Shown here one piece after another: positions 50,538 to 62,300 of a stretch of DNA of 64,000 nucleotides. The DNA is taken from positions 558,001 to 622,000 of the forward strand of contig JADJSG010000006.1 of NCBI GenBank assembly GCA_016711825.1, written 5' to 3'. Each line of letters starts with the position of its first letter. Positions within the stretch are counted from its first letter, which is position 1. The notes under the pieces were generated by a model, which had not been told where the DNA came from, ran no database searches, and saw only the letters and a program-made list of their open reading frames with translations. The position numbers and the translations under genes were made by a program. The DNA is from Bacteroidota bacterium (lineage in GTDB: Bacteria > Bacteroidota > Bacteroidia > Chitinophagales > Chitinophagaceae).

Positions 50538-50562
50538 CACAAACAATAAAAATTTTAACAAC

Positions 50563-50745
50563 ATGAAAAAATTATTAATTCTTGCGGTGATTGCTGGTTC
50601 ATTCACAATGACATCTTGCAAAAAAGAGTACACTTGCGTTTGTACTATCAACGGTTCATCAACTGAAGTAAAATCAGGTGTGAAATTAACTAAAAAAGAT
50701 GCGAAAACTTGGTGCGAAACTAGCACTTATTGCAAATTGAAATAG
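50563..50745 (+). CDS. Small cysteine-containing lipoprotein (60 aa)
   Basis: A 60-aa product with a lipoprotein signal (MKKLLILAVIAGSFTMTSC, lipidated Cys19) and a mature peptide of about 41 residues carrying four further cysteines (EYTCVCTING and WCETSTYC), which could form two disulfides. Similar tiny TSCKKEY-type lipoproteins occur widely in Bacteroidota, without known function. The start at 50563 is fixed by the promoter that covers the earlier ATG. A strong terminator follows 23 nt after the stop codon, making this a compact single-gene unit. Confidence 0.8.
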   Translation: MKKLLILAVIAGSFTMTSCKKEYTCVCTINGSSTEVKSGVKLTKKDAKTWCETSTYCKLK

Positions 50746-50768
50746 TTTTCTATTTCATTCAACTTTTT

Positions 50769-50797
50769 AAAAAAGCACATATTTTATGTGCTTTTTT
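50769..50797. terminator. Bidirectional terminator between the small lipoprotein gene and hisS
   Basis: A 13-bp stem AAAAAAGCACATA/TATGTGCTTTTTT (50769-50781 and 50785-50797) with a 3-nt loop and T-rich tails on both strands, directly abutting the hisS stop codon. Confidence 0.85.
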
Positions 50798-52153
50798 TTA
50801 TTTTATACATTGAAGTAAATCATTCAACTGGCATTTTTCTTGTACACCTGTTGTAAAGTTTTTAATACTTATGGTCCCTTCTTTCAACTCATCTTCTCCA
50901 ATAATGATGATAAAAGAAACTTTTTTCTTATGGGCATATTTAAGTTGTTTATCAAACTTGATGACATCAGGATATAATTCAGCTGAAATTTGGTTTTTTC
51001 TTAAAAAATGAAGGATATCAAAATTGCGTTGTTGAAACATTTCCCCAAAATTGACAAGCATGACCTCCACCGATTGTTGTATCTCATCGGGGAACAACTT
51101 CAATTCATCCATCACATCATATATACGGTCTACCCCAAATGAAATGCCTACACCTGGTACATCTGGTACACCAAACAAACCCGTCAAATCGTCGTAACGA
51201 CCACCACCACCGATACTACCCATTTGTATGCCAAGTGGTTTTACCTCTAAAATAGTACCTGTATAGTAGTTTAGCCCACGAGCAAGGGTTACATCAAGTT
51301 TGATATCTGCAAAATGATTCGTAATGAACTTAATTTCCTGAATTCCTTCTTTACCAATATCTATCATTCCAATCATTGCTTCAAGCTTTTGTATGATTTC
51401 TTTATTATTGGTTTCATCTGTTTTGAGGCTTAAATATCTTTTTACAGTATCTAAAGCTTGCTCATCCAGGTTTTTTGCACTTAATTCCTCCATTACTTTG
51501 TCTAAACTGGTTTTATCCAGTTTATCAATGGCAATGGTAATATCGGTCAGTCGGCTTGCCCCGCCTGCCAATTCAGCAAGGGCGGCCAATATTTTTCTAT
51601 TGTTCACGCAAATAGCAACGGGGATATTGAGTTTTTCAAATACCTCTTTATAGAGCTGTATCAGTTCAATTTCGTTGATTAAACTTTTGCTTCCAACCAC
51701 ATCGGCATCACATTGGGTAAACTCGCGGTAACGTCCCCTTTGTGGACGATCGGCCCGCCAAACAGGTTGTATTTGATAACGTTTGAAAGGGAAATTGATT
51801 TGTCCTTTATTCATTGCAACATAACGAGCAAAAGGAATGGTCAAATCATACTTCAAGGCACGTTCGGTAATCCCTTTTACATTTTTACCTGTTAGCACTC
51901 TATTAAAATCTTCTTGTGCTTGTACATGTTTTTCGGGTCTGTCGAGTCCATTATTTAAGATTTTAAAAATGAGTTTATCCCCTTCTTCCCCATATTTACC
52001 CATTAAAGTATCTATGTTTTCAAAAGCAGGGGTTTCTAAGGGTTCAAAGCCGTATAATTCAAATTGGGTTTGAATGGTTTTAAAAATAAATGATCTTTTT
52101 CTAACAATTTCGGGCGAAAAATCTCTGGTGCCTTGAGGTAAAGTGGGTTTCAT
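50798..52153 (-). CDS. hisS: Histidyl-tRNA synthetase
   Basis: 451-aa class II aminoacyl-tRNA synthetase. Motif 1 region: LPQGTRDF at the N-terminus. Motif 2: FKRYQIQPVWRADRPQRGRYREFTQCD. The HisRS-specific motif is LARGLNYYTGTILE. Motif 3 contains GGGGRYDDL followed by GVGISFGVDRI. The C-terminal anticodon-binding domain (about residues 355-451) contains VMLVNFGEM. It charges tRNA-His in the cytoplasm. A TATTTTTG box (52174-52181, minus strand) lies 20 nt upstream of the ATG. It is divergent from the TonB-dependent receptor gene. Confidence 0.97.
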   Translation of the reverse strand: MKPTLPQGTRDFSPEIVRKRSFIFKTIQTQFELYGFEPLETPAFENIDTLMGKYGEEGDKLIFKILNNGLDRPEKHVQAQEDFNRVLTGKNVKGITERALKYDLTIPFARYVAMNKGQINFPFKRYQIQPVWRADRPQRGRYREFTQCDADVVGSKSLINEIELIQLYKEVFEKLNIPVAICVNNRKILAALAELAGGASRLTDITIAIDKLDKTSLDKVMEELSAKNLDEQALDTVKRYLSLKTDETNNKEIIQKLEAMIGMIDIGKEGIQEIKFITNHFADIKLDVTLARGLNYYTGTILEVKPLGIQMGSIGGGGRYDDLTGLFGVPDVPGVGISFGVDRIYDVMDELKLFPDEIQQSVEVMLVNFGEMFQQRNFDILHFLRKNQISAELYPDVIKFDKQLKYAHKKKVSFIIIIGEDELKEGTISIKNFTTGVQEKCQLNDLLQCIK

Positions 52154-52246
52154 CGTAATATTTAAATCGCGACAAAAATAATCAAATGCACTTAAACCAC
52201 TTTAATATATATTTACATTCCATTATTTTAATTTCAGACATTGATT

Positions 52247-54532
52247 ATGAAGAAAATATTATTACTGAGTCTGCTCATTTCGTTTTTACATGTAGTGCAT
52301 GCACAAAATCTTACCGGTATCGTAAAAGGATTTGTATATGAAAAAGCCAATAGTGAACCTATTATTGGGGCTACCGTATCGTTAAAAGACAAGAATAAAG
52401 GAACCCAAACAAATGTGAATGGGTTTTTTAATTTATCTAAAATTGAACCAGGCACTTATACCCTTGTTATTACGGCACTTGGTTTTGATGCATTAGAAAA
52501 ACAAATTACCGTAGAGGCTGATGAAGCAGCGGGTCAAAAAATATATCTTGAAAAAAGAGCTCGTGAACTCAAAGGGGTGCAGATATCAGCTAAGCGAGAA
52601 GAAAAAATATTTGAAACCAAAGTAGGGATGACCCGTATCACACCCAAAGAATTAAAAATATTGCCAAGTATAGGTGGGGAGCCTGATATTGCACAATTTC
52701 TGCAAGTAATGCCTGGTGTAATCTCAACGGGCGATCAGGGAGGACAACTTTATATCAGAGGAGGTTCACCCATTCAAAATAAAATATTGCTCGATGGCAT
52801 GACCATTTACAATCCTTTTCACTCCATTGGTTTGTATTCGGTATTTGAAACCGATGCCATCAGAAGCGCCGATGTGATGAGTGGCGGTTTTGGGGTAGAA
52901 TATGGCGATCGTACCTCGGCTATTGTCAGTGTGGTGACCAAAGACGGAAATAAAAAAAGACATTCAGGCAAAGTAGCCGTAAACCCGATATTGGCTAAAG
53001 TATTTTTAGAAGGACCGATCATCAAAGACAAGGAAGATAGTAGCACCTCTATCACTTATATCGCTTCTTTGAAACACAGTTACTTAAAAGGTTCATCAAC
53101 AGCTTTGTATGGCTTATTAGGAGAACCATACAAAACAAAATTACCATATACTTTTACTGATGCCTATGGCAAAATCAATGTTAGCTCCAATAATGGGAGT
53201 AAAATCAACATTTTTGGCTTTAGCTTTAATGACAGGGTAAATTATCAAAACACTTCAGACCTAGAGTGGAAAAGCTATGGAGGGGGTACCAACTTCGTAT
53301 TGACCCCAGGTGCTTCTTCGTCCATCATCTCAGGTGGATTTTACTATTCCGATTATAAAATTGGCTTGATAGAAGCAGACAACAAACCCCGCGAAAGTGA
53401 AATTAACGGATTTGATGCCAATGTAAAAGTTACTACTTACTTTGACAATCATAGTGAATTGAATTATGGGGTAGAATTTACAGGATTTAAAACGGCCTAT
53501 CAGTATTATAATTTTATAGGCATCTTGCAAGAGCAAAACGACTATACAACCCAAATAGGTGCTTTTGTAAAGTTGAAAAAAAACTTTGGCGAACGATTTG
53601 TGTTAGAACCTGGTGTTCGTATTCAATATTACGCTTCACTACCTGTAACGCGACTTGAACCTCGCCTGGCGATGAAATTGAATGTGACAGAAAAGGTACG
53701 GTTGAAAGCTGCTGCAGGTATGTACTCCCAAAACATTATTTCGTCAAAGTCTGATCGTGATATCGTAAACTTCTTTACTGGTTTTTTGACAGCGCCTGAT
53801 TTTGAAATTCAAAACCCTGATGGCACCTATGCCAACAATAATATTCAAAAGGCTTATCACATTATTGGCGGTATAGAAGTGGATGTGAATGATTTAGAAT
53901 TTACCGTAGAACCTTGGTATAAATACTTTGGTCAATTAATCACCATCAATCGTTATAAACTATTTCCAACAGATCCGGATTTTAGTATTGAAACGGGTAA
54001 AGCCTATGGAGTTGACTTCACCACTAAATATTCAAAAGGTCGTTATTATTTCTGGGGGGTGTATTCATATGGATATGTTGACCGCAATGATGGACGTCAA
54101 ACATATCCGACACCTTTTGACAGAAGACATAATATTAATTTGTTAGCTTCTTATACAGCAGGCAAAAAATATGACTGGGAATTTTCGATTCGATTTAATT
54201 ATGGCTCTGCATTTCCATTTACACAAACCCAAGCATTTTACGAAAACATGGATTTTAACAATGGCATCAGCACAAATTATTTAACACAAAATGGCAACCT
54301 GGGTATTGTATATGCCGACAAAATCAATGGCGGGCGTTTATCTGATTATCATCGCATGGATATATCAATGAAAAAGAAATTTGCTATCAGCAAAACGTCT
54401 TCTTTGGAAGCATCAGGAAGCATCAGCAATGTATACAATCAGCAAAACATTTTTTATATTGACCGTGTTAGAAATACACGTGAATACCAATTGCCCATAT
54501 TTCCAAGTCTTGGGTTGAGTTGGAATTTTTAA
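52247..54532 (+). CDS. TonB-dependent receptor with carboxypeptidase-like regulatory domain
   Basis: 761 aa from the ATG at 52247. Signal peptide (ISFLHVVHAQ), CarboxypepD_reg-like beta-sandwich about residues 22-98 (GFVYEKANSEPIIGATVSL, then GFFNLSKIEPGTYTLVI), plug domain about 110-240 (LPSIGGEPDIAQFLQVMPGV, then LYIRGGSPIQNKILLDGM), and a beta-barrel to the aromatic C-terminus (SLGLSWNF). It is an outer-membrane active transporter or TonB-linked receptor. No SusD partner is adjacent, so it is unlikely to be a classic SusC; the substrate is unknown. A TATATTTA box (52208-52215) lies 31 nt upstream. Confidence 0.92.
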   Translation: MKKILLLSLLISFLHVVHAQNLTGIVKGFVYEKANSEPIIGATVSLKDKNKGTQTNVNGFFNLSKIEPGTYTLVITALGFDALEKQITVEADEAAGQKIYLEKRARELKGVQISAKREEKIFETKVGMTRITPKELKILPSIGGEPDIAQFLQVMPGVISTGDQGGQLYIRGGSPIQNKILLDGMTIYNPFHSIGLYSVFETDAIRSADVMSGGFGVEYGDRTSAIVSVVTKDGNKKRHSGKVAVNPILAKVFLEGPIIKDKEDSSTSITYIASLKHSYLKGSSTALYGLLGEPYKTKLPYTFTDAYGKINVSSNNGSKINIFGFSFNDRVNYQNTSDLEWKSYGGGTNFVLTPGASSSIISGGFYYSDYKIGLIEADNKPRESEINGFDANVKVTTYFDNHSELNYGVEFTGFKTAYQYYNFIGILQEQNDYTTQIGAFVKLKKNFGERFVLEPGVRIQYYASLPVTRLEPRLAMKLNVTEKVRLKAAAGMYSQNIISSKSDRDIVNFFTGFLTAPDFEIQNPDGTYANNNIQKAYHIIGGIEVDVNDLEFTVEPWYKYFGQLITINRYKLFPTDPDFSIETGKAYGVDFTTKYSKGRYYFWGVYSYGYVDRNDGRQTYPTPFDRRHNINLLASYTAGKKYDWEFSIRFNYGSAFPFTQTQAFYENMDFNNGISTNYLTQNGNLGIVYADKINGGRLSDYHRMDISMKKKFAISKTSSLEASGSISNVYNQQNIFYIDRVRNTREYQLPIFPSLGLSWNF

Positions 54533-54694
54533 GCACACTGATACAAACGAATACCAAGGATTCAATTTTATAGTTCTTCAAAGAAGTCTAATGAAGACTA
54601 TAAAGTATTTCCTATTTAAAGTATTAAAAATGATTTTATTAAATTAAAAAAAGTGATTTCGCTATAGTTCATTTATTTTCGCGTTAAAAAATAA

Positions 54695-56122
54695 ATGTCG
54701 TACGAATCTATTTCGGTTTTTGATATTTTTAAAATTGGGGTTGGCCCGAGTAGTTCTCATACCTTAGGACCTTGGAAAGCTGCTTTGCAATTTTTAGAAA
54801 AAAACAAGCAACAACAAACATTACAACATATCACGCAATTGCAAGTATTGCTTTATGGCTCATTGGCAAAAACGGGTGTGGGTCATGGTACTGATGTAGC
54901 TGTTTTATTGGGTTTACAGGGTGAAGACCCTGAAACATTTGATGTAAATAAAATCAATGAAACTGTACAGAACTTGCAGATAAACAAAAAAATTAGCTTG
55001 TCGGGTACAAACGAAATTGCCTTTGACCCATTGGTTCATATTGTGTTTTTGTATGATGAAAGTTTACCCTTTCATCCCAATGCAATGACATTTTTAACCA
55101 AGTATGCAGATGGGAATGAAACAGCAGACACTTACTATTCAGTTGGTGGCGGTTTTGTGGTGCAGGAACAATCAAATGATCTAAAACTATCTACAGTACA
55201 GCTCCCTTTTCCCATTGATAAATCGTCAGATATATTGCATTGGTGTATGAAAACAGGATTTAGCGTAGCCGATGTGGTACTTGAGAATGAACATGCCTGG
55301 CGCAGTGAACAAGAAACCCATGATGGGATATTAAAAATATGGCGGGTAATGTATGAATGTATTTATCGAGGCTGTCATATAGAAGGTGAATTACCTGGCG
55401 GTTTGAATGTTACCAGACGAGCAGCTGCCTTAAACAAGAAATTATTAAAAGATTGTTCATATACTCAATTTGATGAATGGATTGAATGTATTAAAAAGCA
55501 AGGCAATCGATTTCAATATATTTTAGACTGGGTAAGTTGTTTTGCACTGGCAGTGAATGAAGAAAACGCTTCTTTCAGTAGGGTGGTGACCGCACCCACC
55601 AATGGTGCAGCAGGCGTGATTCCTTCCGTTTTGATGTATTATGCCATTTTTTGTGATAGTAATGAGAATGATAAAATCATTAAGTTCATATTATGTGCCT
55701 CAGAAATTGGTTGTATTTTTAAGAAAGGTGCAACAATCTCAGCGGCTATGGGTGGTTGTCAGGCAGAGATAGGTGTAAGCAGTGCCATGGCTGCGGCAGC
55801 ATTATGTGAAGGACTTGGTGGCACACCCAATCAGGTATTACAAGCTGCCGAAATAGCGATGGAGCATCATTTAGGTTTAACATGCGACCCTGTAGGTGGA
55901 TTGGTGCAGATACCCTGTATTGAAAGAAATTCAATGGGTGCTATTAAGGCAATTACGGCTGCGCAACTGGCCTTACAAAGTAATCCTTATGATGCAAAGG
56001 TTAGTCTTGATAAGGTGGTATCTACTATGTGGGAAACTGCAAAAGATATGAATACAAAATACAAAGAAACAAGTGATGGTGGTTTAGCAATACATATTCC
56101 ACTGAGTCTTCCTGAATGTTAG
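54695..56122 (+). CDS. sdaA: L-serine ammonia-lyase (L-serine dehydratase), single-chain
   Basis: 475 aa. The N-terminal (beta) half has the substrate loop GVGPSSSHTLGPWKAA. The C-terminal (alpha) half has the three cysteines that ligate the [4Fe-4S] cluster in this family: one in MGGCQAEIGVSSAMAAA, and two in GLTCDPVGGLVQIPCIERN. It converts L-serine to pyruvate and ammonia in the cytoplasm; the iron-sulfur cluster makes it oxygen-sensitive. Both halves are fused in one chain, as in many Gram-negative bacteria. It is transcribed alone, convergent with the large SprB-repeat gene. Confidence 0.95.
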   Translation: MSYESISVFDIFKIGVGPSSSHTLGPWKAALQFLEKNKQQQTLQHITQLQVLLYGSLAKTGVGHGTDVAVLLGLQGEDPETFDVNKINETVQNLQINKKISLSGTNEIAFDPLVHIVFLYDESLPFHPNAMTFLTKYADGNETADTYYSVGGGFVVQEQSNDLKLSTVQLPFPIDKSSDILHWCMKTGFSVADVVLENEHAWRSEQETHDGILKIWRVMYECIYRGCHIEGELPGGLNVTRRAAALNKKLLKDCSYTQFDEWIECIKKQGNRFQYILDWVSCFALAVNEENASFSRVVTAPTNGAAGVIPSVLMYYAIFCDSNENDKIIKFILCASEIGCIFKKGATISAAMGGCQAEIGVSSAMAAAALCEGLGGTPNQVLQAAEIAMEHHLGLTCDPVGGLVQIPCIERNSMGAIKAITAAQLALQSNPYDAKVSLDKVVSTMWETAKDMNTKYKETSDGGLAIHIPLSLPEC

Positions 56123-56353
56123 GCTAGTTCCTTTATTTGAATATCAAGGTTGGATTTTTAAAATATTGGCATCATATAGAAACTCATTGGAATCGTATGA
56201 ATCTTATACTCATGTGATTTATTAGACATCCCATTATTTTTTAAATCTTAATGTGGTAAATACCGATTGAAATAATGTTTTACACTCTTAAGTAAAAATG
56301 AATATTGGACTAATCCTTAATTGCATTGGTATTAGGTCTAAAAGTCTATATTA

Positions 56354-59300
56354 CTACCTCACAAGTATTACATCCCCTTTCTTCATATAATCGTTTCCAT
56401 CTGCATGGCAATGATACCTAAAGATATAAAAATAGGTCTCCATATCCATATCCTTACCTCTGAGGGTTCCATCCCAACCTTGCAATGGATCAACCGTACC
56501 CCATACTTTATTACCCCATCGATCATATAAGTCAAGTTGAATCAAGTCGAAACCTGCAGCAGTGACAATACGCCAAATATCATTTTTGCCATCTCCATTC
56601 GGACTAAATGCATTGGGTACAAATACTTCATCACAACAAGGACCTGGCTCAATAAAGACTGAATCAACAGCACTGCAACCATTGGCATCTGTAACTACTA
56701 CCCCATAGTAACCTGTTCGGAGTTTGGTTGCTGTTTGTGTGGTTTGTATAGGTACAGTAGTCCACATAAATGCATACGGTGCATCCCCACCTACCACATT
56801 GGCAGTAGCGGACCCTTCATTGCCATAACCATAACAACCAATATCTTGTTTGGTAAAGTAAATGTTTAAAGGTGTGGCTGGGTAAGCAATTTGTATCAGG
56901 GTATCAAATATACAACCCGAACTGTCGATCACTGTCAAGGTATAAGTGCCCACTTTAATATCATAAAATTTACCTGATTTGTTGACATATAATCCTGGTC
57001 GCAATTTATAAGTATAATCTCCACGTCCACCAGTACCAACAACTTCTACTTTACCGTCATTAAGTTCATTACATTTTGTAGGAATGAGGGTAATATCGGC
57101 GCCTACTTTATCAGGTTCAATCAATATTACTAATGTATCTGCTATACAGTCTTTTGAATCTTTAATATAGATAACATGAGTACCCGCAGCCAATCCTGTA
57201 AAATATCCACTTAAGGAATAAAGCCCAGCATCGATTGCGTAGGTTAATGGTGGCACCCCACCGACAGCAGTTACATTGATGGCACCATTCATATCGCCAT
57301 GACAAATTGGTTCGGTGTAATCAATATTGGAAGAAAGTATTTGTAAATTTTGTAAAATAGTAACTGTTGTGGTTGCTGTACAGCCACTAGCATCTGTAGC
57401 TGTGACAGTATAAGTACCCCCTTGCAACAAGGTAAATACCCCAGGGTTAAACTGGTTGCCGATATTTGGAGCTATTGAATAAGTAATATTGCCTGTGCCA
57501 CCTTGAGCGGCTGCATTGATACTACCTGTAGTGTCGAAGTAACAGGTGATATCGGTATGTGTCACTGTTGTAAACACAATAGCAGGCGGTTCGGTTAATG
57601 TTATATTTTCCACTGAATCTTTACAACCATGAGCATCTGTAACGATCATTGTATAAGTACCAGCATATAATGAAGTATAGGTGCCAACAGTGCTAAGAAT
57701 ACCCCCTGGCATTAATGTAAACACATATAAAACGGTACCCCCTGTGGCATTGGTAACAATTATACCATCTTGACCACCATGGCATGTTACATTGACGGTA
57801 GAATCTAAGGTCAAATTAAGAACCGGAGGCTGTGTAAGGGTTACTGATGTAGTAGCGGTACAGCCATTGGCATCCGTTGCGGTAAGTGTATAGGTACCAA
57901 CAAATAAATTATTAAAAATACCTGTTGCATTATTCACCGCCCCTGGATTTAAGGTATAATTCATTGCTCCAACTCCACCGCTTGCATTGGTGGTAATGGT
58001 ACCATTGTTTTGGCCATTACAGATAATATGTGTTAGGGTGGTGCCATTAAAATGAACCAATGTAGGTTCAATGACAGTTTGGGTATTGGTCAATGTACAA
58101 CCATTGGCATCGGTAATGGTAACAGTATAAACACTTTGTGGCAAGCCTGTAAAATTACCCGTAGCATTGGTCAGATTCATAGGTTGTAAATTGTAACTCA
58201 GTGGGTTAGTACCCCCCGTGGCATTGACCGTAACAGTGCCATTTACTTGACCATTACAAATAATATTGGTAGCTCCTGCAAATACGATGGTGATGGCAGT
58301 TGGTTCAAATAACAAGGAAGTAGAAGTAGCGGTGCAACCATTTGCATCTGTTACAACAATCGTATACACATTTCCTGCTAAGTTTACAAAGGCCCCAGAA
58401 GTATTGGTGATATTATTGGGTAATAATGTGTATGATATAAGCCCTGTGCCACCACTTGCATTTGCATTTAAGGTACCATTGTTTTGACCGTTACAGGTAA
58501 CAGGGGTATTGGTGATACTATTGATGACAACTGGTGTGGGCTGCGGAACATATACGGCTGTTGTTGTGCTGCAACCATTGGCATCTGTAGCTGTAATGGT
58601 ATACGTAACATTTCCTAAAAGCCCATTAAAATTATTGGGTGGAGCAAATACCCCAGCAGGTGTAATGGTATATGTTATAGGTTGGGTACCTCCTGCAGTT
58701 GGGCAACTAATGAGTCCGTTTGCTGCATTAAAACAGAGTGAACTGGTAGCTGTAACATTCCCAAATAATAAAGTAGCAGGTTGGGTAATAGTTACAATCG
58801 TTGCGATGGTGCATCCATAAATATCAGTACCAGTAATGGTATAGGTATTGGCTGTAAGACCCGTAAAGGCTCCTGTATTATTGGTAATATTATTGGGCAA
58901 TAACACATAATTGATTGGACCATTGCCACCAGTCACTGTTAGAATGATGCTCCCATTATTGCCATTATTACAAAATATATTGGTCACAGCTGTATTGGTT
59001 AGCACAGGTCCTACAAAGGTAGTGACATTGGCAACACTTGTGGCGGTGCACCCCGATGCATCTTTTACAGTGAGCGTGTAAACATTGCTACACAAAGCAT
59101 TAAATACATTTGATACTTGAAATGCCCCGCCGTTGATTGCATATGTATGAGCACCTGTACCGTTGGCACTAAACATGGTAAGTGTACCATCACAACCTGG
59201 ATTACAAGTGGCATTCAACATATTTACCGATGTAATGATGGGTGGATTAGGGGTAACAATATTTACGATTGAAGATTGGGTACAGTTATTGGCATCTTTT

Positions 59301-62300
59301 ACGATGATGGTGTAAACACCCACAGATAAATTATTAAAAATATTACCATTTTGAAAGGCTCCCCCGTTAATATTATAGGTATAAGTAGGTGTTGCCCCAT
59401 TTGCCGTGATGGTCATGGTGGCATCTCCACCTGGTACACAAGTAGGAATCGTAGTGGTAACTTGTGCAATCACAAGTGCTGTAGGTTGTGTAAGTGTAAC
59501 AGTTGTAGTGGCTGTACAGTTATTAATATCAGTAGCGGTGATGGTATAAGTAATGGCACTTAATCCTGTAAAGAGCCCAGTGGCATTGTTAACGTTTAAT
59601 GGCTGAATATTATAATTAATATTACCAATACCACCATTGGCAGCAGCTTGTATGGTTCCGTTATTTCCACCGTTACAACTTATAGGTGTATTGGTAACAT
59701 TGGTAAATTGTACCTGAGTAGGTGCTCCAATACTGAAGGAAGAAGTAGCGGTACATCCATTGGCATCCGTCACTGTAACGGTATAAACAGTAGCTGTCAA
59801 GCCCACAAATACCCCAGTTATATTGGTTATGTTTAGGGGTTGAATATTGTAATTAATCGTTCCATTTCCTCCAGTAACTGCTACGACCGCAGCGCCGTTA
59901 TTGCCGCCAAAGCAAGTCACATTGGTAATAGAAACATTGGTAATATTTAATAAAGCAGGTTGTAAAATGGAGGCTATTGTGCTGATGGTACAACCATTAG
60001 CATCACTCACCACAATGGTATACGTTCCTTGACCTAGATTATTAAAAATGCCATTATTATTTGTCACGGCACCTGGGTTGAGCGTATAGGTAATCAATCC
60101 ATTTCCGCCTGCGATGGTAGTTACAATTTGACCAGTTGCACCCCCATTACATAGAATATTCGTAATGTTGGTATTAATCTGATTAGGGCCGTTAGCTGTT
60201 GTAATGCTAAAGGTACCTGTTCCAGTACAATTGTTTCCATCTACAATATTCACGGTATAGACCCCAGTACAGAGCGCTGCAAAGGTATTAGACGGTTGAA
60301 AAGGTCCCACATTTAATGCATAATTATAAACACCATTACCACCACTAGCAGTTAACACTACGGCACCATCACAACCAGGATTGCAAGATGCAGGTGTAGT
60401 AGCCGCATTGATTAATTGTACAGGAGAAGCTTGATTGAGAAAAACAACCGTTGAAACTGAACAGTTATTTAAGTCGGTAGATGTAATAGTATAATTGCCC
60501 GTTGTCAGGTTAGTAAATACCCCAGTTTGATTGACAATATTACCAGGCATAATTTTATAATCAAACCCGCCTACACCACCTGTAGTTTGCACAGTGATAG
60601 TACCATTGTTACCACCAAAGCAACTCACGGCGGTACCTGTAATAACAGTCCATAAAATTTGTGGCGCCTGATTGATTAAAAATACGGCCGATACACTACA
60701 TCCATTGCTATCAACAGCTGTTAATGTATATTGTCCTACACCTAATCCAAAAAAGGCACCATTCATATTGGTAATATTTGGAGGAAGTAAAGTATAGTAA
60801 ATAGTGCCTGTACCACCTGATGCAGAGCTGGTTACAAGTCCATTATTGCCACCGTAACAAGAGATATCACGATTATCGACAGAATCCCATATTAACTGAG
60901 GCGGTTCTGATATGATGATGTTTTGGGTTGCACTACAACCATTGGCATCGGTCACAGATACTGTATAATTATTGGCGAAAATATTATTAAATACACCTGT
61001 AAGATTGGTGGTTCCTGGCGGGTTTAACGCATAAGTCAATTGACCATTGCCCCCTGTTGCTGTGATTGCAATATTACCTGTATTATTACCAAAACAAAGT
61101 ATATTATTTGAAACAATATTGGTAATAGTAGGCGATGCGGGATTGGTGATGGCAATGCTGGATGTTACAGTACAACCATTGGCGTCAGTAGCTTGTATGG
61201 TATATACCGAAACACCAATGTTTGTAAATATATTGGATGCTTGTGGAGGATTGCCATTGATACTATATAAATACAAAGGCGTACCACCTGTTACAGTTAC
61301 GGTTATGGTTGCATTATTGCCAGGTACACAGTTGGGAGTAGTACCCACTAAACTGGTAATGACAAAAGCTGCAGGTGATGATATACTAAACGATGATGTG
61401 AGTGTACACCCGTTGGCATCGGTTGCCGTCACAGTATAAGTTGCAGTAGGCAAATTGATAAAATTACCTGTATTGTTATTGACATTTCCGGGCATTAAAG
61501 TATATCCGATTAAACCTGTTCCACCAACCGCAGGGGCATTGATAGTACCGTTATTGGCATTAAAGCAAGTAACATTTGTATAGGAGGTTGTATTCCAGTT
61601 TAATGCGGCGGGGTTGGTAATATTATAATTGGTGGTGATGGTACACCCATTGGCGTCTGTAGCAATTACTGTATAATTATTAGCTACTAATGGGGTGAAT
61701 ATCCCTGTCAAATTTACAATATTACTTGGCATCAATGTATAGGTGAGTATACCATTACCTCCGGTGGCATTTACATTGATGGCCCCATTTGTCATGCCAT
61801 TGCAGGTAATATTGGTAAATGTTGTATTGTTCCATACAATAACTGATGGTTGTACAATACTTGCTATAGTTGTAATCACACAATTATTGGCATCTGTAGC
61901 TGTGATGGTGTAATTATTAACAGGTAAATTATTGAAGATTCCAGTGTTATTGGTCAATCCCAACGGATTAATTACAAATGTTATCACACCAACACCCCCA
62001 TTGACATTGGCAATAATGGACCCGGTATTTGCTCCCGCACAATTTGCTTGGTTAACGGTGACATTGCTAAATGAAGGTGCATTTGGATTAATCAAATTGA
62101 AAATACTGGTTACAGTACAATTGTTTGCATCTTTTACCTGAATGGTGTAAGTGCCTATGTTAAGATTTGTGAATACATTGAGGCCTTGAAAAATACCCCC
62201 ATTGATACTATAAGCATAAGCAGGTGTACCACCAAAAGCTGTAATGGTAATACTTCCATCTGCACCGGGTACACAACTCGGCGGGGTGGAACTTACAGAA

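Noticed and set aside
54570..54606. Imperfect inverted repeat (TTTATAGT.CTTC / GAAGACTATAAA) after the TonB-receptor gene, considered as a terminator
   Set aside because: The stem is AT-rich with a bulge and no clear T-tract, too weak to call.
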